Origin: Bacteroidales bacterium
Lineage (GTDB): Bacteria; Bacteroidota; Bacteroidia; Bacteroidales; UBA932
DNA: 29,286 bases
Assembly (NCBI GenBank): GCA_017554135.1
Contig: JAFZIX010000166.1
Coordinates: forward strand, 1-29,286
Reading direction: 5' to 3'
Under the pieces are notes generated by a model. The model worked only from the letters and a program-made list of their open reading frames with translations. It made no database searches and was not told the DNA's origin. Position 1 is the stretch's first letter, and each line of letters begins with the position of its first letter. The position numbers were made by a program, and so were the translations under genes. This document shows positions 8,492 to 15,993 of this stretch, piece after piece.

Positions 8492-10291
8492 TTAGAAAGA
8501 TAATCCGTCATTCCAGCCCGGGTTCTGGGTAAGTGCCCCGCCGGTCAGGTTGCGGTCGTCGGTAGGTATAGGATAGAGATAGTCCCTGTCCTCGTTCCAC
8601 GAACGGGCTGTATTGCCGTGGAGAAGGATCATTCCGGAAGTGCCGTTGGCCAGGAAAACATCCACATCGAGTTTCTTGGTAACGGGAGCCGTGGAGGTGG
8701 CGCTTGCGGTGAAGATCTCGAAGTCGAGTTTGCTGTCACCGTCGAGGTCGTATGCACCTGCGCCCGGGAAGTATGCACCGTAGAAGGGGGCCTCGAAGAC
8801 TTTTCCTTCCTTCCAGCGCATGAGGTCGTAGTAGCGATGGCCTTCCTGGCAGAGTTCGATTGCGCGCTCGCGGCGGATCTCGAGGATCACACCCTTGTTG
8901 GGATCGGCAAGGAGTTTGGCGCTACGGTATCCGCCATAAGCAGCGTCGGTGAGGAATGCGTCAGGGGTGGCATTGGCGTCAGCCATCGACAGATGAGGCA
9001 TTCCGGCACGGTCGCGGAGTTTGTTGATGGACATATCGAGATCTTCCTGGGTCAGTTCGCCGGCGTCGGCCTTGGCCTCGGCGTAGTTGAGGTAAACCTC
9101 GGCGGCACGCATGATGATCAGGTCCACATCGCAGTTGTTATACTGATCCTCGTCGAGAGTGGTGACATACTTGTCCGGATGATATCCGGTGAAGGACACC
9201 TTGAGGTCAGGGGCGGTGGTGGTTTCCTCTCCCATACGCTTGTAACCGGGAGTGCGGATGCTCGCGGCAAGACGGGGATCGCGGTCTGCGCATTCGGTAG
9301 CGAAGTCCATGGTCTCCCATCCGGCCTTGTCGGTGAAGCGGCTGCCATCCTTGCAAAGATAGCTGGCGGCCAGTTTCCTGGTCATGGCGGGGCAGCCCAT
9401 GGAGCCGACGGTCATGCTGTTGCCTGCGCTGTGCATGGCACCGTATGCCCTGTTGTAGTTGCGGGCGATGATCACCTCGTCGGTCAACTCGGTGGCGTTA
9501 TTGGTATGGAAAAGCTCGAAGTAGCTGGGATGCAGGCCGTAGCCGCTGCCGTTGATGAAATCGGCAGATACCTTTGCGCACTCCTGCAGATACCACTTGT
9601 AGGGCTTGGCATCGGTAGGGAGAGTGGCCAGGGTAGGATCACCGGCGTGATACTTGCGGAAGGTGCCTTCGAACAGGAGGATGCGGGACTTCAGGGCCAT
9701 GGCGGTCCACTTGGTCACCTCATAAGCGCTCTTGGTGGAGGGCAACTTCGCAATAGCGAAATCGAGATCTTCGATCATCTTGTCTACGATAAGCTCGCGG
9801 CTGTCGCGGGGCTTGTTGAGCTGGGCGGTCTCGGTGGAGCCGACGGGTTTGTCGTACCACGGCACATCGCCGAAGCGCTTTACTTTCGCAAAGTAGAAAT
9901 ATGCGCGGAAGAAACGTGCGAGAGCCTCGTACTGGGTGCGCACAACCTCATCCTTGCAATGAGGGAGTTCCTCGATGAGAGTGTTGATATTGCGGAGGGC
10001 GGTCCAGCTCCAGCCACTGCCGGATGCAGGGATGGTGCGTTTGCCGAGGCCTTCCGTCGACATGTTGTTCTGGGTATAGTGATCGTCGTTGGCGATGTAC
10101 AGGTCGGAGCCCGGGAACAACTCATAGAAACCTATGGAGAAAGCCTTGAGCTCGCTCTCGCTCTTGAAGAAGGTGTCCGAAGTCAGCCTGTCCTTGGGAA
10201 CGGCGTCCAGAAGATCGTCGCAGCCGGTGAATGAGAACCCGGCAAGCAGTAATACGATAGGTAATAATATCTTTTTCATTGCAGGATTCAT
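8492..10291 (-). CDS. SusD/RagB family nutrient-binding outer membrane lipoprotein
   Basis: The 599-residue protein starts MNPAMKKILL and has a lipobox FTGC (Cys24). SusD hallmarks are visible: DLLDAVPKDRLTSDTFFKSESEL just after the lipid anchor, NINTLIEELP, the helical ARFFRAYFYFAKVKRFGDVPW segment of the N-terminal domain, LIIMRAAEVYLNYAEA, and near the end the ILEIRRERAIELCQEGHRYYDLMRW motif followed by LYPIPTDD and the closing NPGWNDG. SusD proteins form the lid of the SusC channel and bind the incoming ligand at the cell surface. ATG 10291 overlaps the susC stop in a TAATG junction, which favours translational coupling; ATG 10279 (MKKILLP) is an alternative. The ligand cannot be read from sequence. 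Length is normal for the family. Confidence 0.95.
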   Translation of the reverse strand: MNPAMKKILLPIVLLLAGFSFTGCDDLLDAVPKDRLTSDTFFKSESELKAFSIGFYELFPGSDLYIANDDHYTQNNMSTEGLGKRTIPASGSGWSWTALRNINTLIEELPHCKDEVVRTQYEALARFFRAYFYFAKVKRFGDVPWYDKPVGSTETAQLNKPRDSRELIVDKMIEDLDFAIAKLPSTKSAYEVTKWTAMALKSRILLFEGTFRKYHAGDPTLATLPTDAKPYKWYLQECAKVSADFINGSGYGLHPSYFELFHTNNATELTDEVIIARNYNRAYGAMHSAGNSMTVGSMGCPAMTRKLAASYLCKDGSRFTDKAGWETMDFATECADRDPRLAASIRTPGYKRMGEETTTAPDLKVSFTGYHPDKYVTTLDEDQYNNCDVDLIIMRAAEVYLNYAEAKADAGELTQEDLDMSINKLRDRAGMPHLSMADANATPDAFLTDAAYGGYRSAKLLADPNKGVILEIRRERAIELCQEGHRYYDLMRWKEGKVFEAPFYGAYFPGAGAYDLDGDSKLDFEIFTASATSTAPVTKKLDVDVFLANGTSGMILLHGNTARSWNEDRDYLYPIPTDDRNLTGGALTQNPGWNDGLSF

Positions 10292-13200
10292 TAAAGGGTT
10301 ACATCAATACCGAGAGTAAAGGACTTCTGCCAGGGATAGAGGCGGAGGTTGCCGCCGGTCATTGCCATTTCAGGATCGACAAAGTCCCCGTGCAGTCCGG
10401 GTGAATAGTAGAAGAGATTCTCTCCGGAGAAATAGAAGCGGAGCCTCTGCACGAATACCTTCTTCGCGATCTTGTCGGGGAGAGTGTATCCGAAGGTGAG
10501 ATTCTTCAGACGGAGGTACCCGATGTTCTGGAGGTATCGGTCGTTGGCCACACCGAGAGGACGGTTGGCGTTCATGGCGATATAGCCCCTCGGACGGGGA
10601 TAATATGCGTTCGGGTTCTCTTCACTCCAGCAGTCAGTCAGGAAATCCTTCGGGATGAAGGTCTGGTAAGGACGTGCATAGAGGAACCAGAATGAGCGGG
10701 CGTCCGCTGCCGGGTACCAGTCCATGTGGCCGATGCCCTGGAAGAATACGGACAGGTCGAAGCCTCTCCACTCGGCGTTCAGGTTGACACCGTAGTTGTA
10801 GCGAGGCTGACTGTTACCTATGATCTGCCAGTCACCGCTGTCACCGACTTTCTCGGCGCCCTTGTTGATCTGGCCGTCACCGTCGAGGTCGGCGAATTTC
10901 ATGTCACCGGCAAAGAGGCCCTGAGGGAAGATCTGGGCATCGTTGACCTTGCTCTGGTCTACGGTGTAGCCCTTGGCTTCGGCATCGGTGGCGAAGAGGC
11001 CGTCGATGTGATAACCCCAGATGTCACCGTACTTCTGGCCTACCCAGTAAGTCTTTGCGAAGAGCTTGTCGGGGTTGTTGAAGCGGGTGATATGGGAAAC
11101 ATAGTCACTGAAGACCACGCTTGCTCCGTAGTGGAAATCACCGATGGAATCTTTCCATCCGATGGTGAGCTCATAACCTTTGGTGCGGAGGTCTGCCGTA
11201 TTCTCCTTAGGAGTGGATGCGCCGTAGACGGCGGGCAGAGGTTCACCGGCGGTGAGCATGTCCTTGGTATCGCGGATGTAGTACTCGCCGCTGAAGTTCA
11301 GACGGTTGTTCAGGAATGCCATGTCCAGACCGAAGTTGCTCTGGATGGAGCGCTCCCAGGTGAGTCCGGAAGAAACCGGAGCAGAGAGGGAGGCCTGAGG
11401 CAGGTTGGCGCCGCCGAGCAGGTAAGAAGACTTGCCGTCGGTGCTCACAGTGCGGATGGCAGGATAGTACGAACTCATCTGCTGGTTGCCGAGCTGGCCG
11501 TAGGAGGCGCGGATCTTAAGGTTGTTGATATATGCCTTGTAAGGCTCGAAGAACTCTTCCTCGGAAATCCTCCAACCCACGGATGCGGACGGGGAGAACA
11601 CCCAGCGGCTGCCGCGAAGGAAGCGGGAAGAGCCATCGTAACGGGCATTCAGTTCGAGCAGATACTTGCCCTTGTAGTCGAAGTTGATACGGGAGAAGTA
11701 ACCGGCGAGTTTGTATTCATTCTGGCCGCCAGAGGTCTCCATGCGCTTCTTTCCATCGGGATCTGCAGGATCGGCACCTACGAGGTCCTGGTCGTTCAGT
11801 TCGGTGGAATAGAGGTTATAACCTATGAGACCCAGATCCTTGATCCAGCGGGTTTCGTAGTTCACACCGGCCATGGCCTTGAAGTTGATGCCGCTTTCCA
11901 GTTTCTTGTCGTAGGTGGCATACAGGTTATAGGCCTGGTAGATGTTGATAGTGGTGCTCTCGGTGAGTTTATCAAGGAAAGGATCCTTCTGGTCATACAC
12001 CACAATCTCGCCGGGATACTGGGAATAGGTACCGTTCACGGCACGGTTCAGATAGCGGCCATTCTTGAATGTGTAGGTGTAGTCGCCCTTGATGGAAAGG
12101 CCGGGCAGCGGAGTAATGGTGAAGTCGATTGTCTCGCTGATATTGTCTACATTGTCCTTGTTGTAATGGTCGCTTGCGAGCAACATGAGCAGGCCGTCCA
12201 TCAGCTGGTAACCGTTATACTTGGTGGCATAAATCGTCGAACCGTCCGGGTTGGTTGCCGGGTAGCTCGCGAGGGCGTGGACGGTACTCTTTGCAAAGTT
12301 GTTGTTGATACCGCTCTGTCCGGGATAGAAGTATGCGCTGTTGAAGTAGCTGGTGTTGGAGCCGATACGCAGCCAGTCGGTCACGTCGAAGTTGATTTTC
12401 GCGCGGAGGTTGACCCTCTTGTAGTTGTCGGGATTCGCCTTGAACATACCCTGCTCGTAGGTGTATCCTCCGGAAACCAGATAGCTGACTGCATCAGTCG
12501 CACCGCTCATGGTGACGGTATGGCTGGTGGTGGGCTTGATGTCGTTGTAGAGAACGTGGTACCAGTCGGTGTTGGCATAGTAGTTATACACGTCCTTGCC
12601 GTTCTCCTGGCTTATCACGACCCACGGGCGCTCCGGGTTCTCCACCTTGTCGTTGCGGCGGATCCACAGCTGCTGCATGTCGTAATCGTTGTAGTTGGCG
12701 TACTTGGTGCCGGGGCTGTAGGTCTGCCAGAACATGTTGTTCAGGTAGACGGAGTCGTAACCGCGGCTCTCGTACTCGGTGGAGGTTGTAGGAGCGGTGA
12801 CACCGAAGCGTCCGCTGTAGGTAACCTTGGCGCGTCCGTCCTTCTCCTTGCTGCCGTTCTTGGTGGTAACGAGGATGACACCGGCGGAACCACGGGCACC
12901 GTAGATGGCGGCTGCGGCAGCGTCCTTGATGACGGAGATGTTCTCGACGTCAACGGGGTTCAGATACTGCATGTCGCCTTCCACACCGTCGATGAGCACC
13001 AGCGGGCTGCCTCCGTTGATGGAGTTCCAACCGCGGATGTTCAGGGTTGCGGCCTGGCCGGGACGGCCGGATCCGGATGTAACGTTCAGACCGGGAACGG
13101 AGCCCTGCAGCATGTGAGCCACGTCGAGGGCGGGACGGTCTTTGAGTACTTCAGAAGTCACCACTGAAACAGCACCGGTGAGGTTTGCCTTCTTCTGGGT

Positions 13201-13530
13201 GCCGTAGCCGACGACTACTGCATCTTCCATCAGGAAGGCGTCTTCTTCCAAGGTGATGGTGAGTTGAGTACGTCCTGCAACGGGAACCTGCTTGGGCAGA
13301 TATCCCAGGCAGGAAACAGTCAGGACGTCATTGGGGGCTACTGTGATGGCGAAATGGCCATCGATGTCCGTGACAGCATTGGCATCCTTGCCCTGAAGCA
13401 CTGCCCCTATTACGGGGCCGGTGCTGTCGAGCACTGTGCCGGTAACTGTCTGCTTTTGGGCAAATGCACCAAAAGAAACCGCCATACCCAGGAGTATGGT
13501 CAGCATTGCGAACAGTCTTTTTTTCAACAT
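10291..13530 (-). CDS. SusC/RagA family TonB-linked outer membrane transporter
   Basis: The protein is 1079 residues. A Sec signal peptide (MLKKRLFAML... ending AFA) precedes a carboxypeptidase-regulatory-like domain (about 28-105, TVTGTVLDSTGPVIGA and TDIDGHFAI) and a TonB-box region (AVVVGYGTQKK). The plug domain follows (about 115-240) with VPGLNVTSGSGRPGQ, NIRGWNSINGGSPLVLIDGV, the SusC motif ENISVIKDAAAAAIYGARGSAGVILVTTK, and then a long beta-barrel. No STN secretin domain is present, so it is not a FecA-type signalling transducer; regulation must come from elsewhere. It is the first gene of the minus-strand operon, behind a TAnnTTTG-like element at 13595-13602 and a leader of about 60 bases. 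It imports an oligomer across the outer membrane together with the SusD encoded next. Confidence 0.96.
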   Translation of the reverse strand: MLKKRLFAMLTILLGMAVSFGAFAQKQTVTGTVLDSTGPVIGAVLQGKDANAVTDIDGHFAITVAPNDVLTVSCLGYLPKQVPVAGRTQLTITLEEDAFLMEDAVVVGYGTQKKANLTGAVSVVTSEVLKDRPALDVAHMLQGSVPGLNVTSGSGRPGQAATLNIRGWNSINGGSPLVLIDGVEGDMQYLNPVDVENISVIKDAAAAAIYGARGSAGVILVTTKNGSKEKDGRAKVTYSGRFGVTAPTTSTEYESRGYDSVYLNNMFWQTYSPGTKYANYNDYDMQQLWIRRNDKVENPERPWVVISQENGKDVYNYYANTDWYHVLYNDIKPTTSHTVTMSGATDAVSYLVSGGYTYEQGMFKANPDNYKRVNLRAKINFDVTDWLRIGSNTSYFNSAYFYPGQSGINNNFAKSTVHALASYPATNPDGSTIYATKYNGYQLMDGLLMLLASDHYNKDNVDNISETIDFTITPLPGLSIKGDYTYTFKNGRYLNRAVNGTYSQYPGEIVVYDQKDPFLDKLTESTTINIYQAYNLYATYDKKLESGINFKAMAGVNYETRWIKDLGLIGYNLYSTELNDQDLVGADPADPDGKKRMETSGGQNEYKLAGYFSRINFDYKGKYLLELNARYDGSSRFLRGSRWVFSPSASVGWRISEEEFFEPYKAYINNLKIRASYGQLGNQQMSSYYPAIRTVSTDGKSSYLLGGANLPQASLSAPVSSGLTWERSIQSNFGLDMAFLNNRLNFSGEYYIRDTKDMLTAGEPLPAVYGASTPKENTADLRTKGYELTIGWKDSIGDFHYGASVVFSDYVSHITRFNNPDKLFAKTYWVGQKYGDIWGYHIDGLFATDAEAKGYTVDQSKVNDAQIFPQGLFAGDMKFADLDGDGQINKGAEKVGDSGDWQIIGNSQPRYNYGVNLNAEWRGFDLSVFFQGIGHMDWYPAADARSFWFLYARPYQTFIPKDFLTDCWSEENPNAYYPRPRGYIAMNANRPLGVANDRYLQNIGYLRLKNLTFGYTLPDKIAKKVFVQRLRFYFSGENLFYYSPGLHGDFVDPEMAMTGGNLRLYPWQKSFTLGIDVTL

Positions 13531-13594
13531 TTTGTATTGGATTAGAATTAAAAATAGTTTCTGGTCAAAATTCTAAACGGTTTTATCAATTCTG

Positions 13595-13602
13595 CAAATA
13601 TA
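13595..13602 (-). promoter_or_regulatory. Putative -7 element of the susC operon promoter
   Basis: Read on the minus strand this is TATATTTG, an exact match to the Bacteroidota TAnnTTTG -7 consensus, about 65 bases before the susC start. No convincing TTTG -33 box lies 19-21 bases upstream, which may point to activator dependence (inference). Confidence 0.55.
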
Positions 13603-13673
13603 TAAAAAATTCTCCCGAGTGCGCGCATTCACGCATACGCGAAGACAAATTTTTAGTTTAATTGGAAAATCGT

Positions 13674-13681
13674 TATTTTTG
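13674..13681 (+). promoter_or_regulatory. Putative -7 element for the EEP-flippase-SGNH-GLUG operon
   Basis: TATTTTTG matches TAnnTTTG and lies 24 bases before the ATG at 13706. The two divergent -7 elements are separated by about 71 bases, so a shared regulator could act between them. The -33 region has no clear TTTG at the right spacing. Confidence 0.5.
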
Positions 13682-13705
13682 TATGATAGATTTATCGTGC
13701 GGAAT

Positions 13706-14515
13706 ATGTATAAGCTATTTGCAAAAATCTGCCTTATTGCCATCCTCTTTTCCCCTGCCGGATGCAAGAGTAGTACTACGCAAGAAGATGGCACTGTATT
13801 GAACCTGGCCACCTACAACGTGGGTGTGTTCGACAAAAGCGGCTTCGACACCACTGAAATGATCGCAGACATGATGAAAGAACTCGGAGTGCAGGTCCTT
13901 TCGATGAACGAACTGGATAGTTGTAATACCAGGCATAATACTTTCCAACTTAAAGATTTCGCGGAGGCGATGGGCGGATGGGGTTACAATTATGGCCCTG
14001 CTATCAGCTACAAGGGTGGCAAATACGGCATAGGCGTGGCCTACTCTCCAGCACTGGAGCCAACACGGAAATACTCCATAACTTTGGAGAAGGGGGACGG
14101 TGCCGAACAACGGGCGCTGGCCGTATGCGAATTCAAGGATTTCGTTTTCGCATCCACACATCTGGACCATAAATCCGCCGCAGCGCAACTCGCTCAGGCA
14201 GAAACACTTACCGGTTGGGCATCGGTTAATTACGGCAAGGGCGACAAGCCTGTCATTCTTTGCGGGGATTTCAATGCCTTGCCGGATAGCGAGACCATCT
14301 CCCTGATGCGGAAAGACTGGACTATCCTGTCGCCCAAGGACTTCACTTTCAGCGCGAAGAATCCCAGCAAGTGCATAGATTATGTAATGGTCTATAAGAA
14401 CGCATGCAAGCGGGTGAAAGTGCTCGAATCCAAAGTCTGCAAGCAGTTCAACTCGGGGGATGTGGCCGTAGCCTCCGACCATCTTCCGGTTTACGTCAGA
14501 ATCGAAATCAAATGA
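13706..14515 (+). CDS. Endonuclease/exonuclease/phosphatase-fold lipoprotein
   Basis: The start ATG 13706 gives a 269-residue protein with a lipoprotein signal ending SPAGC (Cys20); the frame is open further upstream, but that part has no signal-like features and would begin before the predicted promoter. All catalytic blocks of the EEP (exonuclease III/DNase I/inositol phosphatase) fold are present: ATYNV with Asn38, MNEL with Glu69, STHLDH at 150-155, GDFNA at 187-191 with Asp188 and Asn190, a DY pair in CIDYVMV, and SDHLP at 257-261 with Asp258-His259. These metal-dependent enzymes cut phosphodiesters or phosphomonoesters in nucleic acids, phospholipid headgroups or sugar phosphates. Being a secreted lipoprotein, it probably acts on an external substrate. 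Its stop overlaps the flippase start (ATGA), so the two are cotranscribed. Confidence 0.88.
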   Translation: MYKLFAKICLIAILFSPAGCKSSTTQEDGTVLNLATYNVGVFDKSGFDTTEMIADMMKELGVQVLSMNELDSCNTRHNTFQLKDFAEAMGGWGYNYGPAISYKGGKYGIGVAYSPALEPTRKYSITLEKGDGAEQRALAVCEFKDFVFASTHLDHKSAAAQLAQAETLTGWASVNYGKGDKPVILCGDFNALPDSETISLMRKDWTILSPKDFTFSAKNPSKCIDYVMVYKNACKRVKVLESKVCKQFNSGDVAVASDHLPVYVRIEIK

Positions 14516-15969
14516 ACCTCAAATCCCTCGCTAAAGATACCGCCATCTACGGCCTCAGCAGCATAGTGGGGAGATTCCTCAACTACCTGCTGGTGCCGGT
14601 ATACACCCGCTACATCATGGCGGAAAGCGGCGGCTATGGCATAGTCACCAATCTCTATGCCTACACCGCCCTGCTGCTGGCCCTACTGACCTTCGGCATG
14701 GAAACCACCCTCTTCCGCTTCTGCAACAAGGACGGTGAGGATGAGAAGATGGTCTACAGTACCATCCTGCGCATGGTCGGAGGAGTGGCGGCGATATTCC
14801 TGGCGCTGGTGCTGGTTTTCATCCGTCCCATCTCAGCCGCGATGGGCTATGCCGACCATCCCGAATACATCGGCTGCATGGCGGCAATCGTGGCCCTGGA
14901 TGCCTTCCAGGCCATAATGTTCAGTCGTCTGCGCCAGCAGAAACGGCCGATTAAATTCATGACGCTGAAGTTCGCATTCATCATCCCCAATATCCTCCTC
15001 AACCTCTTCATCTTCCTGGTTCTGCCGCGCATGTTCGGAAGTCATCCGGGGCTGGAGAACCTGTATGTGACCTACAACTACGGGGTAGGGCTGATTTTCT
15101 TCGCGAACCTGCTCTGCACCTTCGCTGTAACCTTCGGATTCGTGAAGGAAATCTGCGGGATAGGCTACGGTTTCGACCGGGGGCTGGCAAGGCGCCTCCT
15201 GGCATACAGTTGGCCCTTGCTTATCCTCAGCCTGGTGGGAGTTTTCAATCAGGTGGCGGATAAGATAATCTACCCGCGGGTGGATTCCGGGCCGGAAGGG
15301 ATGGTGCAACTCGGAATATACGGCGCATGCGTTAAAATCGCCATGATAATGGCCCTGCTGACACAGGCATTCCGCTATGCCTACGAGCCTATCGTATTCA
15401 ACGGGAGCAGGGACAAGAACAGCCCGGAAACCCTTGCGGACGGGATGAAGTATTTCGTGGTATTCACCCTGCTGGCGTTCCTTGCAGTGATTGTCTATAT
15501 GCCTGTGCTTCAGCGCTTTGTGGGGGTGGACTATCGCTCCGGCCTGGCCGTCGTGCCGATAGTGATGATGGCGGAGATCTTCATGGGCATCTACTTCAAT
15601 CTTTCCTTCTGGTATAAACTCGGCGACCAGACTCTCTGGGGCGCGGCGATGAGTGCCATCGGCGCGGCAGTGATGATTGCCGTGAACATCTTCGGCATCC
15701 CCCGCTGGGGCTATATGGCCTGCGCGTGGGGAGGATTCGCCGGCTACGGCACCGCGATGCTGTTGAGTTACTTCATCGGCCAGCGCAAATATCCCATTAA
15801 ATATGATATGCGCGCGATACTGGGCTTCTTCGCCCTGGCGCTGCTGCTGTGGGCGGCGTACTGGGGGCTCGGCCGCACCGGTCTAGGCCGCTGGCCGCTG
15901 ATGGCCCTCGGCACTGTGCTGCTGCTGGCATATTGCGGGGCCGTCTGGAAATTGGTGATCAAACGATAA
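14512..15969 (+). CDS. Wzx-like polysaccharide flippase (MOP superfamily)
   Basis: The ATG at 14512 overlaps the preceding TGA in an ATGA junction and yields 485 residues starting MNLKSLAKDTAIYGLSSIVGRFLNYLLVPVYT with the usual amphipathic N-terminus of this family; an upstream ATG at 14404 lies inside the EEP gene and is rejected. The protein is hydrophobic throughout, with about 12-14 predicted membrane helices and short charged loops, and a GMETTLFRFCNK loop after helix 2. The family flips lipid-linked oligosaccharides across the inner membrane for O-antigen, capsule or exopolysaccharide synthesis. No glycosyltransferase, polymerase or nucleotide-sugar gene lies beside it, so it is either an orphan flippase or part of a genome-dispersed pathway. 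Its link to the secreted lipoproteins in the same operon is unexplained. Confidence 0.87.
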   Translation: MNLKSLAKDTAIYGLSSIVGRFLNYLLVPVYTRYIMAESGGYGIVTNLYAYTALLLALLTFGMETTLFRFCNKDGEDEKMVYSTILRMVGGVAAIFLALVLVFIRPISAAMGYADHPEYIGCMAAIVALDAFQAIMFSRLRQQKRPIKFMTLKFAFIIPNILLNLFIFLVLPRMFGSHPGLENLYVTYNYGVGLIFFANLLCTFAVTFGFVKEICGIGYGFDRGLARRLLAYSWPLLILSLVGVFNQVADKIIYPRVDSGPEGMVQLGIYGACVKIAMIMALLTQAFRYAYEPIVFNGSRDKNSPETLADGMKYFVVFTLLAFLAVIVYMPVLQRFVGVDYRSGLAVVPIVMMAEIFMGIYFNLSFWYKLGDQTLWGAAMSAIGAAVMIAVNIFGIPRWGYMACAWGGFAGYGTAMLLSYFIGQRKYPIKYDMRAILGFFALALLLWAAYWGLGRTGLGRWPLMALGTVLLLAYCGAVWKLVIKR

Positions 15970-15993
15970 CAACACTTAAACTATTGACTGATA

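Noticed and set aside
8618..10234. 538-residue open frame antisense to susD
   Set aside because: Shadow of a certain SusD gene; composition is biased and no motifs are present.
10726..13167. 813-residue open frame antisense to susC
   Set aside because: It mirrors the susC frame, lacks any recognisable domain or signal, and is rich in Val/Gly/Glu as expected from reversed codons of a GC-rich gene.
13619..13705. Upstream extension of the EEP gene (30 extra residues)
   Set aside because: It would begin before the -7 element at 13674 and would bury the lipoprotein signal peptide inside the protein.
13531..13705. Invertible promoter in the divergent intergenic region
   Set aside because: No inverted repeats of useful length flank either promoter and no recombinase gene is in the window.
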